A stretch of DNA of 64,000 bases from Marinobacter sp050379415 (lineage in GTDB: Bacteria > Pseudomonadota > Gammaproteobacteria > Pseudomonadales > Oleiphilaceae). Both the position numbers and the translations under genes were made by a program. The notes below the pieces were generated by a model. It saw nothing but the letters and a program-made list of their open reading frames with translations. It did no database searches and was not told the DNA's origin. Below are positions 43,107 through 51,420 of the stretch, in pieces. Within the stretch, counting starts at the first letter, position 1. Each line of letters starts with the position of its first letter. The stretch covers positions 248,001 to 312,000 of the forward strand of contig NZ_JBNRLS010000001.1 in NCBI RefSeq assembly GCF_050379415.1. Direction: 5' to 3'.

Positions 43107-44796
43107 TAAAGATCACGGGCATGCGGCGCGGGGATGCAGTACCCTGAACAGCAAACGACAAGAAGTGTTATTCCGATCCGTGTTGCGAAAGACCAAACTC
43201 AAAACCCGCATGATCCTCACCCTGGGGGTACTCGGCGCGCTGCAGACTATCCTGATTGGCGGCTTCGCCGGCTACTACCTCAGCGAATCCCTGTACGAGG
43301 AAATCGGCCAGCGCGCGCTGATGGTCTCCAAGACCGTGGCGGCCTCACCGGCGGTGATCGAAGGAGTCCGGTCCCGGGATGTTCCCGGCCTCAATCGTCT
43401 GGCCCGACGCCTGGCGGAAACCAACGAAGCGCTTTTCATTGTGATCGGCGACCATGACGCCATCCGCCTGGCCCACCCCGACCCGGACCGCATCGGCTTT
43501 TCCATGGGGGATGACGACGGTGACTACGGCCGCAGAGCGCTGGTGGAAGGCAACGCCTACGTCGCCCGGGCCATGGGCAGCCTCGGCGAGTCCATGCGTG
43601 GCAAGGCACCGGTGATCGTTCCGGAGACCGGTGACATTATCGGCATTGTCTCTGTCGGCTACAGTCTGGAGCAGGTGGAAGCCACCATACGCCGATACAA
43701 CCTTGTGCTTTACGGAGTGGTTGGTTTGATGCTGCTGGTCACAGTGATCTCGGCCATTGTCATTGCCGGTCGCTTCAAACGGGCGATTTTCGGGCTCGAA
43801 CCGGAGGAGATTGCCCGCCTGTTCCGTGAACGGGAAGCCACTCTGCAATCTGTCCGCGAAGGCATCATTGCGGTGAACCGGGACGGCATCATCACCACCG
43901 TAAACCGGGCCGCCTACGAAACCCTCGATCTGCCCCCGGATGAACCACTCGCGGGCAAACCCATCCTCGAGATTCTGCCGGAAAGCAGCCTGATGTCAGT
44001 TCTGGAGTCCGGGCAGCCGGATTTTGACCGGGAAATCTGGTTGCGCGGCCGGCAGATGGTGGTCAACCGCCTGCCGGTGCGTCAGGGCGACGAGATCATC
44101 GGCGTGGTGGCCAGTTTCCGCCTGCGCAACGAACTCGATCAGGTCAGCCGCCAGCTCACCCGCATCCAACAGTATGCCGATACCCTGCGCAGTCAGACCC
44201 ATGAGTACTCCAACAAGCTCCATACCATCGCCGGGCTGATCCAGATTGGCGCCAATGAGGAAGCGCTTAACCTGATCGGCAGCGAGGTCAGTGACCACCA
44301 GGCACTGCTTCACCTGCTACTGGAGGCGGTGCCCGACCCGGTCATCGCTGGCTGCCTGCTTGGGAAATACAACCGGGCGCGGGAAATGGGATTGCGCCTG
44401 GATATCGATCCCGACAGCCGGATGGCCGATATTCCGGATCTCCTGCCTCGGGATCAGCTGGTCAGTGTACTCGGCAACCTGATCGACAATGCCCTGGAGG
44501 CAACCCGCCAGCAAGTCGGGACAGACGGTCAGGTGCGACTGTCGATGACCGACCTGGGTGAGGAACTGATCTTTGAAGTGGAAGATGAAGGCCCCGGCAT
44601 ACCGGAGGACACCCAGCACCGGATCTTCGAGCGCGGGGTCAGCACCAAGGGTGAGGAGCATGGGATTGGCCTGCACCTTGTGCAACAGTTCCTGAACCGG
44701 TGGGGAGGCTCGGTCACCGTCGAGAACCGGCCCGGGGGAGGCAGCCGGTTCACCCTCTATCTGCCCAAGCAACCGGAAGGGAGACGCAGCCCGTGA
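43102..44796 (+). CDS. CitA/DcuS-type sensor histidine kinase
   Basis: A protein of up to 564 residues. Domains: first membrane helix (ILTLGVLGALQTILIGGFAGYY), extracytoplasmic sCache domain of about 140 residues, second helix (LVLYGVVGLMLLVTVISAIV) and a PAS domain (GIIAVNRDGIITTVNRAAYE). The phosphorylation region is SQTHEYSNKLHTIAGLIQIG with the His, and the ATPase domain has GNLIDNALEA, EDEGPGIP and HGIGLHLVQQF. This is the CitA/DcuS family that senses citrate or C4-dicarboxylates. The start is uncertain: GTG at 43102 overlaps a possible operator, and GTG at 43165 or later is possible. It is coupled to the response regulator (GTGA overlap). Confidence 0.9.
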   Translation: MHKDHGHAARGCSTLNSKRQEVLFRSVLRKTKLKTRMILTLGVLGALQTILIGGFAGYYLSESLYEEIGQRALMVSKTVAASPAVIEGVRSRDVPGLNRLARRLAETNEALFIVIGDHDAIRLAHPDPDRIGFSMGDDDGDYGRRALVEGNAYVARAMGSLGESMRGKAPVIVPETGDIIGIVSVGYSLEQVEATIRRYNLVLYGVVGLMLLVTVISAIVIAGRFKRAIFGLEPEEIARLFREREATLQSVREGIIAVNRDGIITTVNRAAYETLDLPPDEPLAGKPILEILPESSLMSVLESGQPDFDREIWLRGRQMVVNRLPVRQGDEIIGVVASFRLRNELDQVSRQLTRIQQYADTLRSQTHEYSNKLHTIAGLIQIGANEEALNLIGSEVSDHQALLHLLLEAVPDPVIAGCLLGKYNRAREMGLRLDIDPDSRMADIPDLLPRDQLVSVLGNLIDNALEATRQQVGTDGQVRLSMTDLGEELIFEVEDEGPGIPEDTQHRIFERGVSTKGEEHGIGLHLVQQFLNRWGGSVTVENRPGGGSRFTLYLPKQPEGRRSP

Positions 44797-45479
44797 CACC
44801 GATTCGGCTTCTGATTGTTGAGGATGACCACAAGATCGCCGAGATCCAGCGCCGGTTTGTGGAACGACTCGAAAACGTCGAGCTTTGCGGTATTGCCCAT
44901 ACCCTGGCCGACGCCCGGGACCTCGTTGACGTCATGGAACCGGAACTCATCCTGCTGGACGTCTACTTCCCGGACGGCAATGGCCTTGAACTACTGCGGG
45001 AGCTGCGGGCCCGGGACAGCGGCTCGGACGTAATCCTGATTACCGCCGCCAAGGAGGTGGAGACTCTCCGCAGTGCGCTGCGTGGCGGTGTCTTCGACTA
45101 CATCCTCAAACCCCTGGTTTTCGAACGGCTGCAGGAAGCGGTCAATCGCTACCGGGAACATCTGGACAAACTGTCCACCCTGAATCAGTTGGCCCAGAAG
45201 GAAGTGGACGCCCTGTTACCCCGTGGCAGCCAGGAAACCGACCAACCCCGACAGGAACGTCTGCCCAAGGGCATTGACGGGCTCACCCTGGACAAAATCC
45301 GCGACGTGATCGCCCATGGCGGGCACTGGAGTGCTGAGGAAATGGGGGCAGAAATAGGCGCATCACGTACAACCGCCCGACGCTATCTGGAATACCTGGT
45401 CGGCACCGGAGAGCTGAGCGCCGAGGTAAGCTATGGCACTGTAGGACGGCCTGAGCGGCGTTACTGTCTGAAAACCTAG
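44793..45479 (+). CDS. CitB/DcuR-type response regulator
   Basis: A 228-residue regulator. The receiver domain holds IRLLIVEDDHKIAEIQRRFV, phospho-acceptor Asp in LILLDVYFPDGNGLELL, and DYILKPLVFERL with the conserved Lys. The C-terminus contains a helix-turn-helix (WSAEEMGAEIGASRTTARRYLE), as in CitT/DpiA/DcuR regulators. Start GTG at 44793 overlaps the kinase stop TGA and has GGGAG nine bases upstream; longer frames in the kinase gene are rejected. The target is most likely the divergent tctCBA operon. Confidence 0.93.
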   Translation: MTPIRLLIVEDDHKIAEIQRRFVERLENVELCGIAHTLADARDLVDVMEPELILLDVYFPDGNGLELLRELRARDSGSDVILITAAKEVETLRSALRGGVFDYILKPLVFERLQEAVNRYREHLDKLSTLNQLAQKEVDALLPRGSQETDQPRQERLPKGIDGLTLDKIRDVIAHGGHWSAEEMGAEIGASRTTARRYLEYLVGTGELSAEVSYGTVGRPERRYCLKT

Positions 45480-45658
45480 CTACCCTTTTTTACCGTTATC
45501 AGCTCGCCCTGCCCTTCATTCGTGCCCACGAATCCGAGGCGGATCTGATCGGGCTGACCATCATGGCCCGTGACGACGATTTTCCCATCCTGAGCATTCT
45601 TGACTATGATCAATAATTGAACAGCCAGCGTAATTTCCAAAGTGAAATGGCGAGGCAT
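45476..45658 (-). CDS. doubtful short ORF with CsrA-like segment
   Basis: A minus-strand frame fills the gap between the response regulator and DUF2244. From an ATG at 45658 it would give about 60 residues, including KIVVTGHDGQPDQIRLGF. That segment is superficially like the QVRLG region of CsrA. No ribosome binding site is visible and it abuts the response regulator stop. I regard it as possible but unproven, and list it so that the gap is not silent. Confidence 0.2.
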   Translation of the reverse strand: MPRHFTLEITLAVQLLIIVKNAQDGKIVVTGHDGQPDQIRLGFVGTNEGQGELITVKKGS

Positions 45659-45663
45659 CAGGC

Positions 45664-46179
45664 ATGGTTGAGAAACTGGATCACCCCGGCGGCGGCACCC
45701 GGCTGCTACTGACCCCAAACCGTTCATTGAGCTGGAAAGGCAATGTCCGGATCTGGATGGGACTGGTTGTGCTCTCGGCCATCATCGGAATCGGCTGGGC
45801 GCTTGCAGGCGCCTGGGTCATCCTGCCTTTTGCGGGCCTGGAGCTGATTGCCGTCGCCGTCGGTATCTATATCACGTCCCGCGATTGCCAGCGCAAGGAA
45901 GTCCTGACCATGGAGAGAGACAGGATCCTGCTGGAAAAGGGCCGGACACAGAAAAACGCCCAGTGGACCCTGCCGCGCCCCTACACCCGCTTGCAGCTGA
46001 AAGCTCCGGTCCACCCCTTCGCACCGGCCAAGCTATTCCTCAGCCACCGCGACCATCGTATATCCCTCGGCGGTTTTCTGAATGTGGAGGATACGCAGAG
46101 ACTGATAGAAACCCTTGAGTCCCTCGGTTTTGTCCCGGAAAGAAAACAGCCCGATCCGGAGATCGGGCTGTGGTTCTGA
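45664..46179 (+). CDS. DUF2244 family membrane protein
   Basis: A 171-residue protein. It has the DUF2244 opening LLLTPNRSLSWKGNVRIW, two adjacent membrane helices (MGLVVLSAIIGIGWALAGAW and ILPFAGLELIAVAVGIYI), and a soluble C-terminus (FAPAKLFLSHRDHRISLGGFLN). The family occurs near cytochrome oxidase genes in other bacteria, but no such gene is here. Function is unknown. The end of the coding region contains a hairpin that can act as terminator for the minus-strand gene coming from the other side. Confidence 0.88.
   Translation: MVEKLDHPGGGTRLLLTPNRSLSWKGNVRIWMGLVVLSAIIGIGWALAGAWVILPFAGLELIAVAVGIYITSRDCQRKEVLTMERDRILLEKGRTQKNAQWTLPRPYTRLQLKAPVHPFAPAKLFLSHRDHRISLGGFLNVEDTQRLIETLESLGFVPERKQPDPEIGLWF
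46139..46170 (-). terminator. minus-strand terminator inside the DUF2244 coding end
   Basis: A perfect 10-bp stem (CAGCCCGATC / GATCGGGCTG) with a 4-base loop is followed on the minus strand by TTTTCTTT. It lies 17-48 bases after the stop of the small minus-strand membrane protein gene. It also encodes residues near the C-terminus of DUF2244 on the plus strand. Confidence 0.8.
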
Positions 46180-46186
46180 ACAGCGG

Positions 46187-46411
46187 CTATTTGGCAGGCG
46201 GAGTCTGCTTTCTCGCCAGCACGTAGTAGACCAGACTGATGACGCCACAGATGATGAGAATCCACCCGGCGCCTTCCGCCATGTCTGTATCGCCGCTGCT
46301 CAAGCCGATCAAGACAACGATGCCGATTACGATACTGTACATCGCCGACAGAAAAAGAATGATCAGACTCTTTCGGGGCTCATGTTTTATTACCGTTTTC
46401 GGATCTTCCAT
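46187..46411 (-). CDS. small two-helix membrane protein, unknown function
   Basis: A 74-residue protein with a basic N-terminus (MEDPKTVIKHEPRKS) and two membrane helices (LIILFLSAMYSIVIGIVVLI and GAGWILIICGVISLVYYVLA). GGAGG is five bases before the ATG, and a terminator follows. No known family is recognised. It converges on DUF2244. Confidence 0.78.
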   Translation of the reverse strand: MEDPKTVIKHEPRKSLIILFLSAMYSIVIGIVVLIGLSSGDTDMAEGAGWILIICGVISLVYYVLARKQTPPAK

Positions 46412-46495
46412 AGGAACCTCCGGTTCGGCCGGTAAGCGTCGAGCAAAGCCCTCATTGTGCTTGCCCTATACACGAGATTTTAGGTCATTTTTTGA

Positions 46496-47398
46496 TCATT
46501 CAACCCCGGACAACCGATCATATACCCGCTCTATCACCTGTGGATGCCAGAGCAGCCGATAATGGCCGAGACCCCGGGTGCGGAATATCTGCGCATTCGG
46601 CCACCCGCCAAAAACCGTTTCGCTCTGGCCGACCGGGATCTGCTCATCGTCACGGTCCACGAAAATGAGTGCACGGCCAGGCAACTCCGGCGCCAGCGTA
46701 TCGAACGAAAATTGCTGCCAGACAGACTCACCGAACCGTTGCTCCATACGCCCACGGTGTCCGGCAATCAGTTCCGGCGAGAGGCCGAGCGTCCGGCCGA
46801 AGCCCTCCACCACCGATGCCAGGTCCCTGGGTGGTGCCAGTAGAAAAATGTCCTCCGCCTGAACGCCATCCACCATAGCCCGCGCCAGGGCGAGACTTCC
46901 TATGGAATGGGCAACAACAGCCTTGAGAGGGCCGAAGCTGTGCGCAACGCGATAGACCGCCTCGGACATTTCGAACAGGTCCGTACGAAGCCCCTGCGCC
47001 CGCCCATGACCAGGTGCATCGAAGGTGACAACGCGGTAGCCGGCTTTTACGAGCGGACCCACAAAGGCACCGAACTGGATCCCGGCTCCGGACCAGCCGT
47101 GGACCATCAGGATCGTCGGCCCGAATCCCCAGCTGTACACCGGAATTGTCTGGCGGCCAACCCGAAGCTGGGTATAGCCTTCGGCCTCCTCATACAAAAA
47201 CTCATAACGACTCGGTGCGGGCAAGCGACTGGGGGTAAAGAACAGATGTTCCACTGCGTTCCCGGCGAGCGCTGGTGAAACCCGGTGCAACCAGTTCATG
47301 CCCTTTCCCAACAGGGCAACTTTGCCGCTGGTCGGCGACGCTATACGGCCCTTAACACGGGTCGCATTTCGGGTACTGATACGAGACTGAATGGTCAT
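46496..47398 (-). CDS. alpha/beta hydrolase
   Basis: A 300-residue hydrolase. The fold begins with ILMVHGWSGAGIQFGAFVGP, then VVTFDAPGHGRA. The nucleophile elbow is AVVAHSIGSLALA with Ser, the acid is in ALIFVDRDDEQIP, and the His is in RTRGLGHYRLLW. The first 60 residues have an unusual Arg/Lys-rich extension that does not look like a signal peptide. Substrate is unknown. The ribosome binding site is contained in a 7-bp hairpin of the mRNA leader, described separately. It is divergent from a GlxA-type regulator that may control it. Confidence 0.88.
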   Translation of the reverse strand: MTIQSRISTRNATRVKGRIASPTSGKVALLGKGMNWLHRVSPALAGNAVEHLFFTPSRLPAPSRYEFLYEEAEGYTQLRVGRQTIPVYSWGFGPTILMVHGWSGAGIQFGAFVGPLVKAGYRVVTFDAPGHGRAQGLRTDLFEMSEAVYRVAHSFGPLKAVVAHSIGSLALARAMVDGVQAEDIFLLAPPRDLASVVEGFGRTLGLSPELIAGHRGRMEQRFGESVWQQFSFDTLAPELPGRALIFVDRDDEQIPVGQSETVFGGWPNAQIFRTRGLGHYRLLWHPQVIERVYDRLSGVE

Positions 47399-47403
47399 GG
47401 CAA

Positions 47404-47423
47404 GTCCTCCTTACCCGGAGGAC
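47404..47423 (-). promoter_or_regulatory. hairpin that sequesters the ribosome binding site of the alpha/beta hydrolase
   Basis: On the minus strand GTCCTCC, a 6-base loop, and GGAGGAC form a perfect 7-bp stem. The 3' arm is the full Shine-Dalgarno sequence of the hydrolase gene, ending five bases before its ATG. Folding would block ribosome entry, as in RNA thermometers or translational switches. The anti-SD arm may also be chance in a short GC-rich leader. Confidence 0.55.
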
Positions 47424-47479
47424 AGGATGCCCTCCTTCATCACACGTCCAGAGTAAGACTTGCCACTGCGGGATCGGAG

Positions 47480-47493
47480 TGTCATATTTGACA
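47480..47493. promoter_or_regulatory. TGTCA-TATT-TGACA dyad, candidate operator
   Basis: A perfect 5-bp inverted repeat with a 4-base centre lies between the divergent alpha/beta hydrolase and GlxA-type regulator genes, 26 bases before the regulator ATG. A GlxA/AraC-type protein usually binds direct repeats, so another factor may use it. Confidence 0.35.
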
Positions 47494-47518
47494 TGTTAAA
47501 TGCGAAAAGGGCCATACC

Positions 47519-48532
47519 ATGATCAAAGTTGCCGTCGTTGCCCTTCCCTACTGTCACGGCAGTGGCATTCTCGGGATTATGGATTTTTTCGCGGCCGCGA
47601 ATTTCTGTGATCAGTCTCCGGGCAACACATCAGGCCAGCGATTCGATTGCCAGATTGTGACGATTGACGATTCCCCGGTGACCACCTACAGCGGAGTCAG
47701 CATTGCCCCGACAACCACCTGTGACAGTTATCAACCTGACCTGGTGATTGTCGGATCAGCAATGGAGGCGGTTCTCGGTGATCGTCACATCAATCAGTCG
47801 CTGGCCCGATCAACTCCCCTTCATGGGTGGCTCCAGGACGCATTTCGGCGCGGTGCGACCGTTGCCAGCGTGTGCACCGGCAGCTTTGTTTTGGCAGAAG
47901 CAGGTCTTTTGAGGGAACAGGTAGCGACAACGCACTGGCGCGCCGCGCCCGCATTCCGCCGCCGGTATCCGGACATCCGGCTGGAAGCGGATCAGCTGCT
48001 GATCGACAACGGGCAGATAATCTGCGCCGGTGGTGCAACCTCCTTCATCGATCTCTGCCTCTACCTTGTGGAAAAGCTGGGCTCGCCCTCCCTGGCCCTG
48101 GCCTGCAGCAAACTGCTGATCATTGATGCCCGCCGTGCAGAGCAGACCCCCTATATGAGCTTTTACGGCAGCAAGGCACACCAGGACGAGGTGATTGAGC
48201 GGATACAGCACTGGCTTGAAGTGCATTATGCAGAACCCCTGACCATAGACGACTTGGCGGACAAGGCAGGGTTGGGTGCCCGGACATTCAAACGGCGGTT
48301 CAAGGAAGCCACCGGTGAAACGCCACTACACTATGTCCAGCAGCTACGCGTGGAAGCCGCGAAACATCAGCTGGAGTCGACACAGAGGCAAACTGCCCGG
48401 ATTATCTGGGACGTGGGGTATGAGGACGCCAGCTCCTTCCGGAGATTATTCAAGCGCACCGCGGGTTGTACAATGGAGCAGTATCGTCGTCGATTCAGCT
48501 ATGTGACACCACGACTGGCCGCCCATCCATAG
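47519..48532 (+). CDS. GlxA family transcriptional regulator (DJ-1/PfpI plus AraC domain)
   Basis: A 337-residue regulator. The N-terminal DJ-1/PfpI-like domain (residues about 1-190) includes DLVIVGSAMEAVL and the nucleophile elbow TVASVCTGSFVLAEAGLL with Cys119. It is usually a ligand-binding, non-catalytic module in regulators. The AraC-type helix-turn-helix pair follows at about 220-320 (LTIDDLADKAGLGARTFKRR and ARIIWDVGYEDASSFRRLF). Members control carnitine, choline, glycine betaine or arginine use in other bacteria. It is divergent from an alpha/beta hydrolase. Confidence 0.92.
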   Translation: MIKVAVVALPYCHGSGILGIMDFFAAANFCDQSPGNTSGQRFDCQIVTIDDSPVTTYSGVSIAPTTTCDSYQPDLVIVGSAMEAVLGDRHINQSLARSTPLHGWLQDAFRRGATVASVCTGSFVLAEAGLLREQVATTHWRAAPAFRRRYPDIRLEADQLLIDNGQIICAGGATSFIDLCLYLVEKLGSPSLALACSKLLIIDARRAEQTPYMSFYGSKAHQDEVIERIQHWLEVHYAEPLTIDDLADKAGLGARTFKRRFKEATGETPLHYVQQLRVEAAKHQLESTQRQTARIIWDVGYEDASSFRRLFKRTAGCTMEQYRRRFSYVTPRLAAHP

Positions 48533-48560
48533 GAACCCGGTCATCCAGGACCGGGTTCCT
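48531..48560. other. 12-bp perfect hairpin between convergent genes
   Basis: AGGAACCCGGTC and GACCGGGTTCCT are separated by six bases, starting inside the stop codon of the GlxA-type gene. There is no T-run on either side, so it may slow or end transcription only weakly from both directions. Confidence 0.5.
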
Positions 48561-48570
48561 CAGGCTCAAC

Positions 48571-49353
48571 TCATTCGTAACTGGCGACAATCGAATCGAG
48601 TTCGCCTGCGCCGCGGGCCTCATCCAACGCTTTCTGGAGGTCAGCCACAACTTCCGGCGAGGTCTCCTTGCTCACCGCCAGGTACATGGGCGTTTCCCGG
48701 AACACCAACACCGGCTTCAGTCCCTCGATATCATGCTCTTCCCTGGCCACCAGCGGGCCAACCAGACCATCGGTTACCCACAGATCGGCCTGGCCCAGCA
48801 CCAGACGGCGGGCATTCACATCCCCGGACTGGCTCATGACCACATTGAAGCCCTTACTCACCAGATAATCCGACATTACATCGCCCTTGTAGCCGGCAAT
48901 GCGCAGATCTTTGGCGTCGTCCAGGCTGGACAGGGTGATGTCGGAATCCGGTGCCGCAAACAGGGTCCACTTGATGGACGCCAATGGACCAACCCACTGG
49001 AACTGATCTTCCCGCTCATCGGTACGGGCAGTGCAGAACAGACCATGGTTCTCGCGGCCCTGGACCCAATCATAGGCATAGCTCCAGACCCGCATTTTCA
49101 TGACATAGTCATAGTCCACCCGGGCCAGCATGGCCTTGACCATGTCGGTGCAGATGCCGGTAATCTCGTCTTCGCTGTGGGCAAAGCCCTGACCGGATTT
49201 GGAGGCATTATAGGGCGGGTAGTTCTCGGTAAAGATATACAGACGCTCGGCCGCCAGTGCTGATGATGCTGTGCCGGCCAGCACCAGGGTCAACAGCGCA
49301 GACCTTGCGGCCCGGAACAGGGAGCCCATGGTGGATGCAGTCATGACGCGCAT
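48571..49353 (-). CDS. periplasmic substrate-binding protein (SBP_bac_3 type)
   Basis: A 260-residue exported protein. Signal peptide: SALLTLVLAGTASSALA, cleaved before AERLYIF. The binding domain shows LYIFTENYPPYNASK and EITGICTDMVKAMLARV. It continues with WVGPLASIKWTLFA, IAGYKGDVMSDYLVSKG and a final MYLAVSKETSPEVV. It is the type-3 extracellular solute-binding fold with no ABC permease genes near. Such orphan proteins in marine bacteria may scavenge amino acids or act in sensing. The start may be an ATG a few codons in. Confidence 0.88.
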   Translation of the reverse strand: MRVMTASTMGSLFRAARSALLTLVLAGTASSALAAERLYIFTENYPPYNASKSGQGFAHSEDEITGICTDMVKAMLARVDYDYVMKMRVWSYAYDWVQGRENHGLFCTARTDEREDQFQWVGPLASIKWTLFAAPDSDITLSSLDDAKDLRIAGYKGDVMSDYLVSKGFNVVMSQSGDVNARRLVLGQADLWVTDGLVGPLVAREEHDIEGLKPVLVFRETPMYLAVSKETSPEVVADLQKALDEARGAGELDSIVASYE

Positions 49354-49494
49354 TCTTTTATCCTTCTCGGCGATTCTCGTTGGATAGTGCGATGGAGGTG
49401 CAACTGGAGGTTTCCGCCAGTCAATCTGGTAGTTTATGCCACTTGGCCCTTTATCATCGCGCTTTCGACACGGAAAGTCAGTGACAAAACGTAT

Positions 49495-50349
49495 CTACGG
49501 GGCAATCACCTGGAGGGATTGGTATTGGCAGGATACATTCAGCGGGGTCTTGCCGGCGATGTCACCATCCGCCGTCACGGTCTTGGGCTTGCGGGTGCTG
49601 ACCGTGCAGTGTTTACCCTTCAAATGCACCAGGGTACTGGTTCGGGTTGGGGCCTTACGGTTGAGCCGAACCATCACGAACGTCAGCAGCAACTGGGCCA
49701 CTGGCCGGGGCCTGACCGCGATCACCTCTAGATAGCCGTCATCCGGCGCCGCCTCCGGAATCTCGTGGCCGCCGCCGAAACTGGTGCCATTGGCCAGGGC
49801 AATGGACAGCCAGCGACCGCGCACATAGCCTTTGCCACAGCGGATCTCCGCCCGAAAACCGCGCCTGGCGTTCAGTCGCCGAAGCAGTTCAAGCACATAG
49901 CTGAAACGCCCCAAGAATTTTTTCTTTGGCCCTTCGGATTCCCGGGCCGGGAGTGTGCCCAGCCCGACATGGGCCACATTGAGAAAAACCCGGTCGCCAA
50001 ACTGGGCAATGTCCACGTGCCGGCCGGGCCCGCGAGCAATAAGCCGGCACAGCTCGCCAGGATCCTCCGGGAGCCCGATATTGCGGGCAAAATCATTGGC
50101 TGTTCCCGAGGGCAGAACCGCGAGCACAGCCCGTTTCTCAAGGCAGATCCTGGCGCCATAATTCGCTGAACCGTCGCCACCGGCCACCATAACCACGTCT
50201 CCCGGGCGGACTTCGGATGGCCAACCGTCATCAGCGATGTCCCGGCATTCCGGCGTCTCCACACCTGCTCCGGCGAGGTGTCTGAGCCAGAAGGCCCGGT
50301 CTCTTTGACCGTCACCCGCGTCAATATTTGCCAGCAGCCAATGGGTCAT
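49495..50349 (-). CDS. diacylglycerol kinase-like lipid kinase family protein
   Basis: A 284-residue protein of the DAGK catalytic family. The N-terminal nucleotide-binding segment is GDVVMVAGGDGSANYGARIC, followed by LAVLPSGTANDFARNIGLP and FLNVAHVGLGTLPARESEG. The late strand LSIALANGTSFGGGHEIPEAAPDDGYLEV holds the substrate-site Gly-rich turn. The acidic GGDG motif is the ATP site of the family. The lipid substrate may be diacylglycerol or another isoprenoid-like alcohol. Start is the ATG at 50349, with AGGGA five bases upstream; the 37 codons before it are not conserved. Confidence 0.88.
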   Translation of the reverse strand: MTHWLLANIDAGDGQRDRAFWLRHLAGAGVETPECRDIADDGWPSEVRPGDVVMVAGGDGSANYGARICLEKRAVLAVLPSGTANDFARNIGLPEDPGELCRLIARGPGRHVDIAQFGDRVFLNVAHVGLGTLPARESEGPKKKFLGRFSYVLELLRRLNARRGFRAEIRCGKGYVRGRWLSIALANGTSFGGGHEIPEAAPDDGYLEVIAVRPRPVAQLLLTFVMVRLNRKAPTRTSTLVHLKGKHCTVSTRKPKTVTADGDIAGKTPLNVSCQYQSLQVIAP

Positions 50350-50517
50350 AATCCCTGCACTTTCCTTTTCCCGGACCACTACCCTAAACCAACCAGGGCG
50401 GATACGCAGGGTTCTGACATTAAAGGTTGGCAAAAAAGGATTCACGACAGGGTGTTGCATTTATCGCAGCCCGGTGAAATGGTTGCAGTACAAGAACAAC
50501 AATCCCCGGGAATAAAC

Positions 50518-51420
50518 ATGAAATTCGTCAGAACACCCGAAGAGCGCTTTGAGAATCTGCCTGACTATCCCTTTGAACCGAATTACGTGTCAGTGGGGGA
50601 GCTGCGAATGCATTACGTGGACGAGGGTCCGGCGGGTGCAGCCCCGATCCTCATGCTGCATGGAGAGCCGTCCTGGTCCTACCTTTACCGGTACATGATT
50701 CCGCACTGCGCAGGCGCCGGTCATCGCGTGATCGCTCCCGATCTGATCGGATTCGGCAAATCCGACAAGCCGGTCAACGTATCGGATTACAGCTATCAAC
50801 AACACATGGACTGGATGCAGGCGTTCATCGATAAGCTGGACCTGAGGGATATCACGCTGGTATGTCAGGACTGGGGTTCGCTCATCGGACTGCGCCTGGC
50901 GGCAGAAAACCCCGACCGTTTTCGTGCCATCGTCGTCGGTAACGGCATGCTGCCGACCGGTGACCAGAAAGTCCCCCCGGTGTTCCGGGCATGGCGGGCA
51001 TTCGCCCTCTACAGTCCCTGGTTTCCCGTCTCGAAAATCGTTAATACGGGCTGCTTTCGAAAGCTCGGGCCGGGAGAATGCCGGGCGTACGACGCGCCCT
51101 TTCCCGACAGAAGGTTCAAAGCCGGCGCAAGGGCGTTTCCGGCCCTGGTACCGATGACTCCGGACGACCCGGCCAGTGAGGCAAACCGGAGAGCCTGGAC
51201 GAGCCTGGAGCAATGGGAAAAACCGTTCCTGACCGCATTCAGCAACGGAGACCCTATTACCCGTGGAGGTGATCGTTACATGCAGAAGCGTATTCCCGGT
51301 GCCAGAGGCCTCCCTCATACCACCCTGAAAGGTGGCCACTTTCTGCAGGAGGATTCGCCCGTCCCGTTCGCAACGGCCATCAATCAACTGCTGGAAAACC
51401 TGGAGCGCAACGAAAATTAA
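50518..51420 (+). CDS. haloalkane dehalogenase
   Basis: A 300-residue alpha/beta hydrolase of the haloalkane dehalogenase I group. Motif HGEPSWSYLYR carries the oxyanion part, nucleophile Asp118 is in VCQDWGSLIGLR (with the halide-binding Trp next to it), and catalytic His274 is in GGHFLQED. The N-terminal ERFENLPDYPFEPNYV is typical of this class. It would release halide from haloalkanes to give alcohols. The ATG at 50518 has a poor GGGA ribosome binding site, but codons further upstream are not conserved. It is a second dehalogenase-fold gene in this window, apart from the one at 32.4 kb. Confidence 0.9.
   Translation: MKFVRTPEERFENLPDYPFEPNYVSVGELRMHYVDEGPAGAAPILMLHGEPSWSYLYRYMIPHCAGAGHRVIAPDLIGFGKSDKPVNVSDYSYQQHMDWMQAFIDKLDLRDITLVCQDWGSLIGLRLAAENPDRFRAIVVGNGMLPTGDQKVPPVFRAWRAFALYSPWFPVSKIVNTGCFRKLGPGECRAYDAPFPDRRFKAGARAFPALVPMTPDDPASEANRRAWTSLEQWEKPFLTAFSNGDPITRGGDRYMQKRIPGARGLPHTTLKGGHFLQEDSPVPFATAINQLLENLERNEN

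Noticed and set aside
44700..44792. Upstream start of the response regulator within the kinase gene
   Set aside because: The receiver domain starts at the GTG at 44793, which has GGGAG upstream and overlaps the kinase stop.
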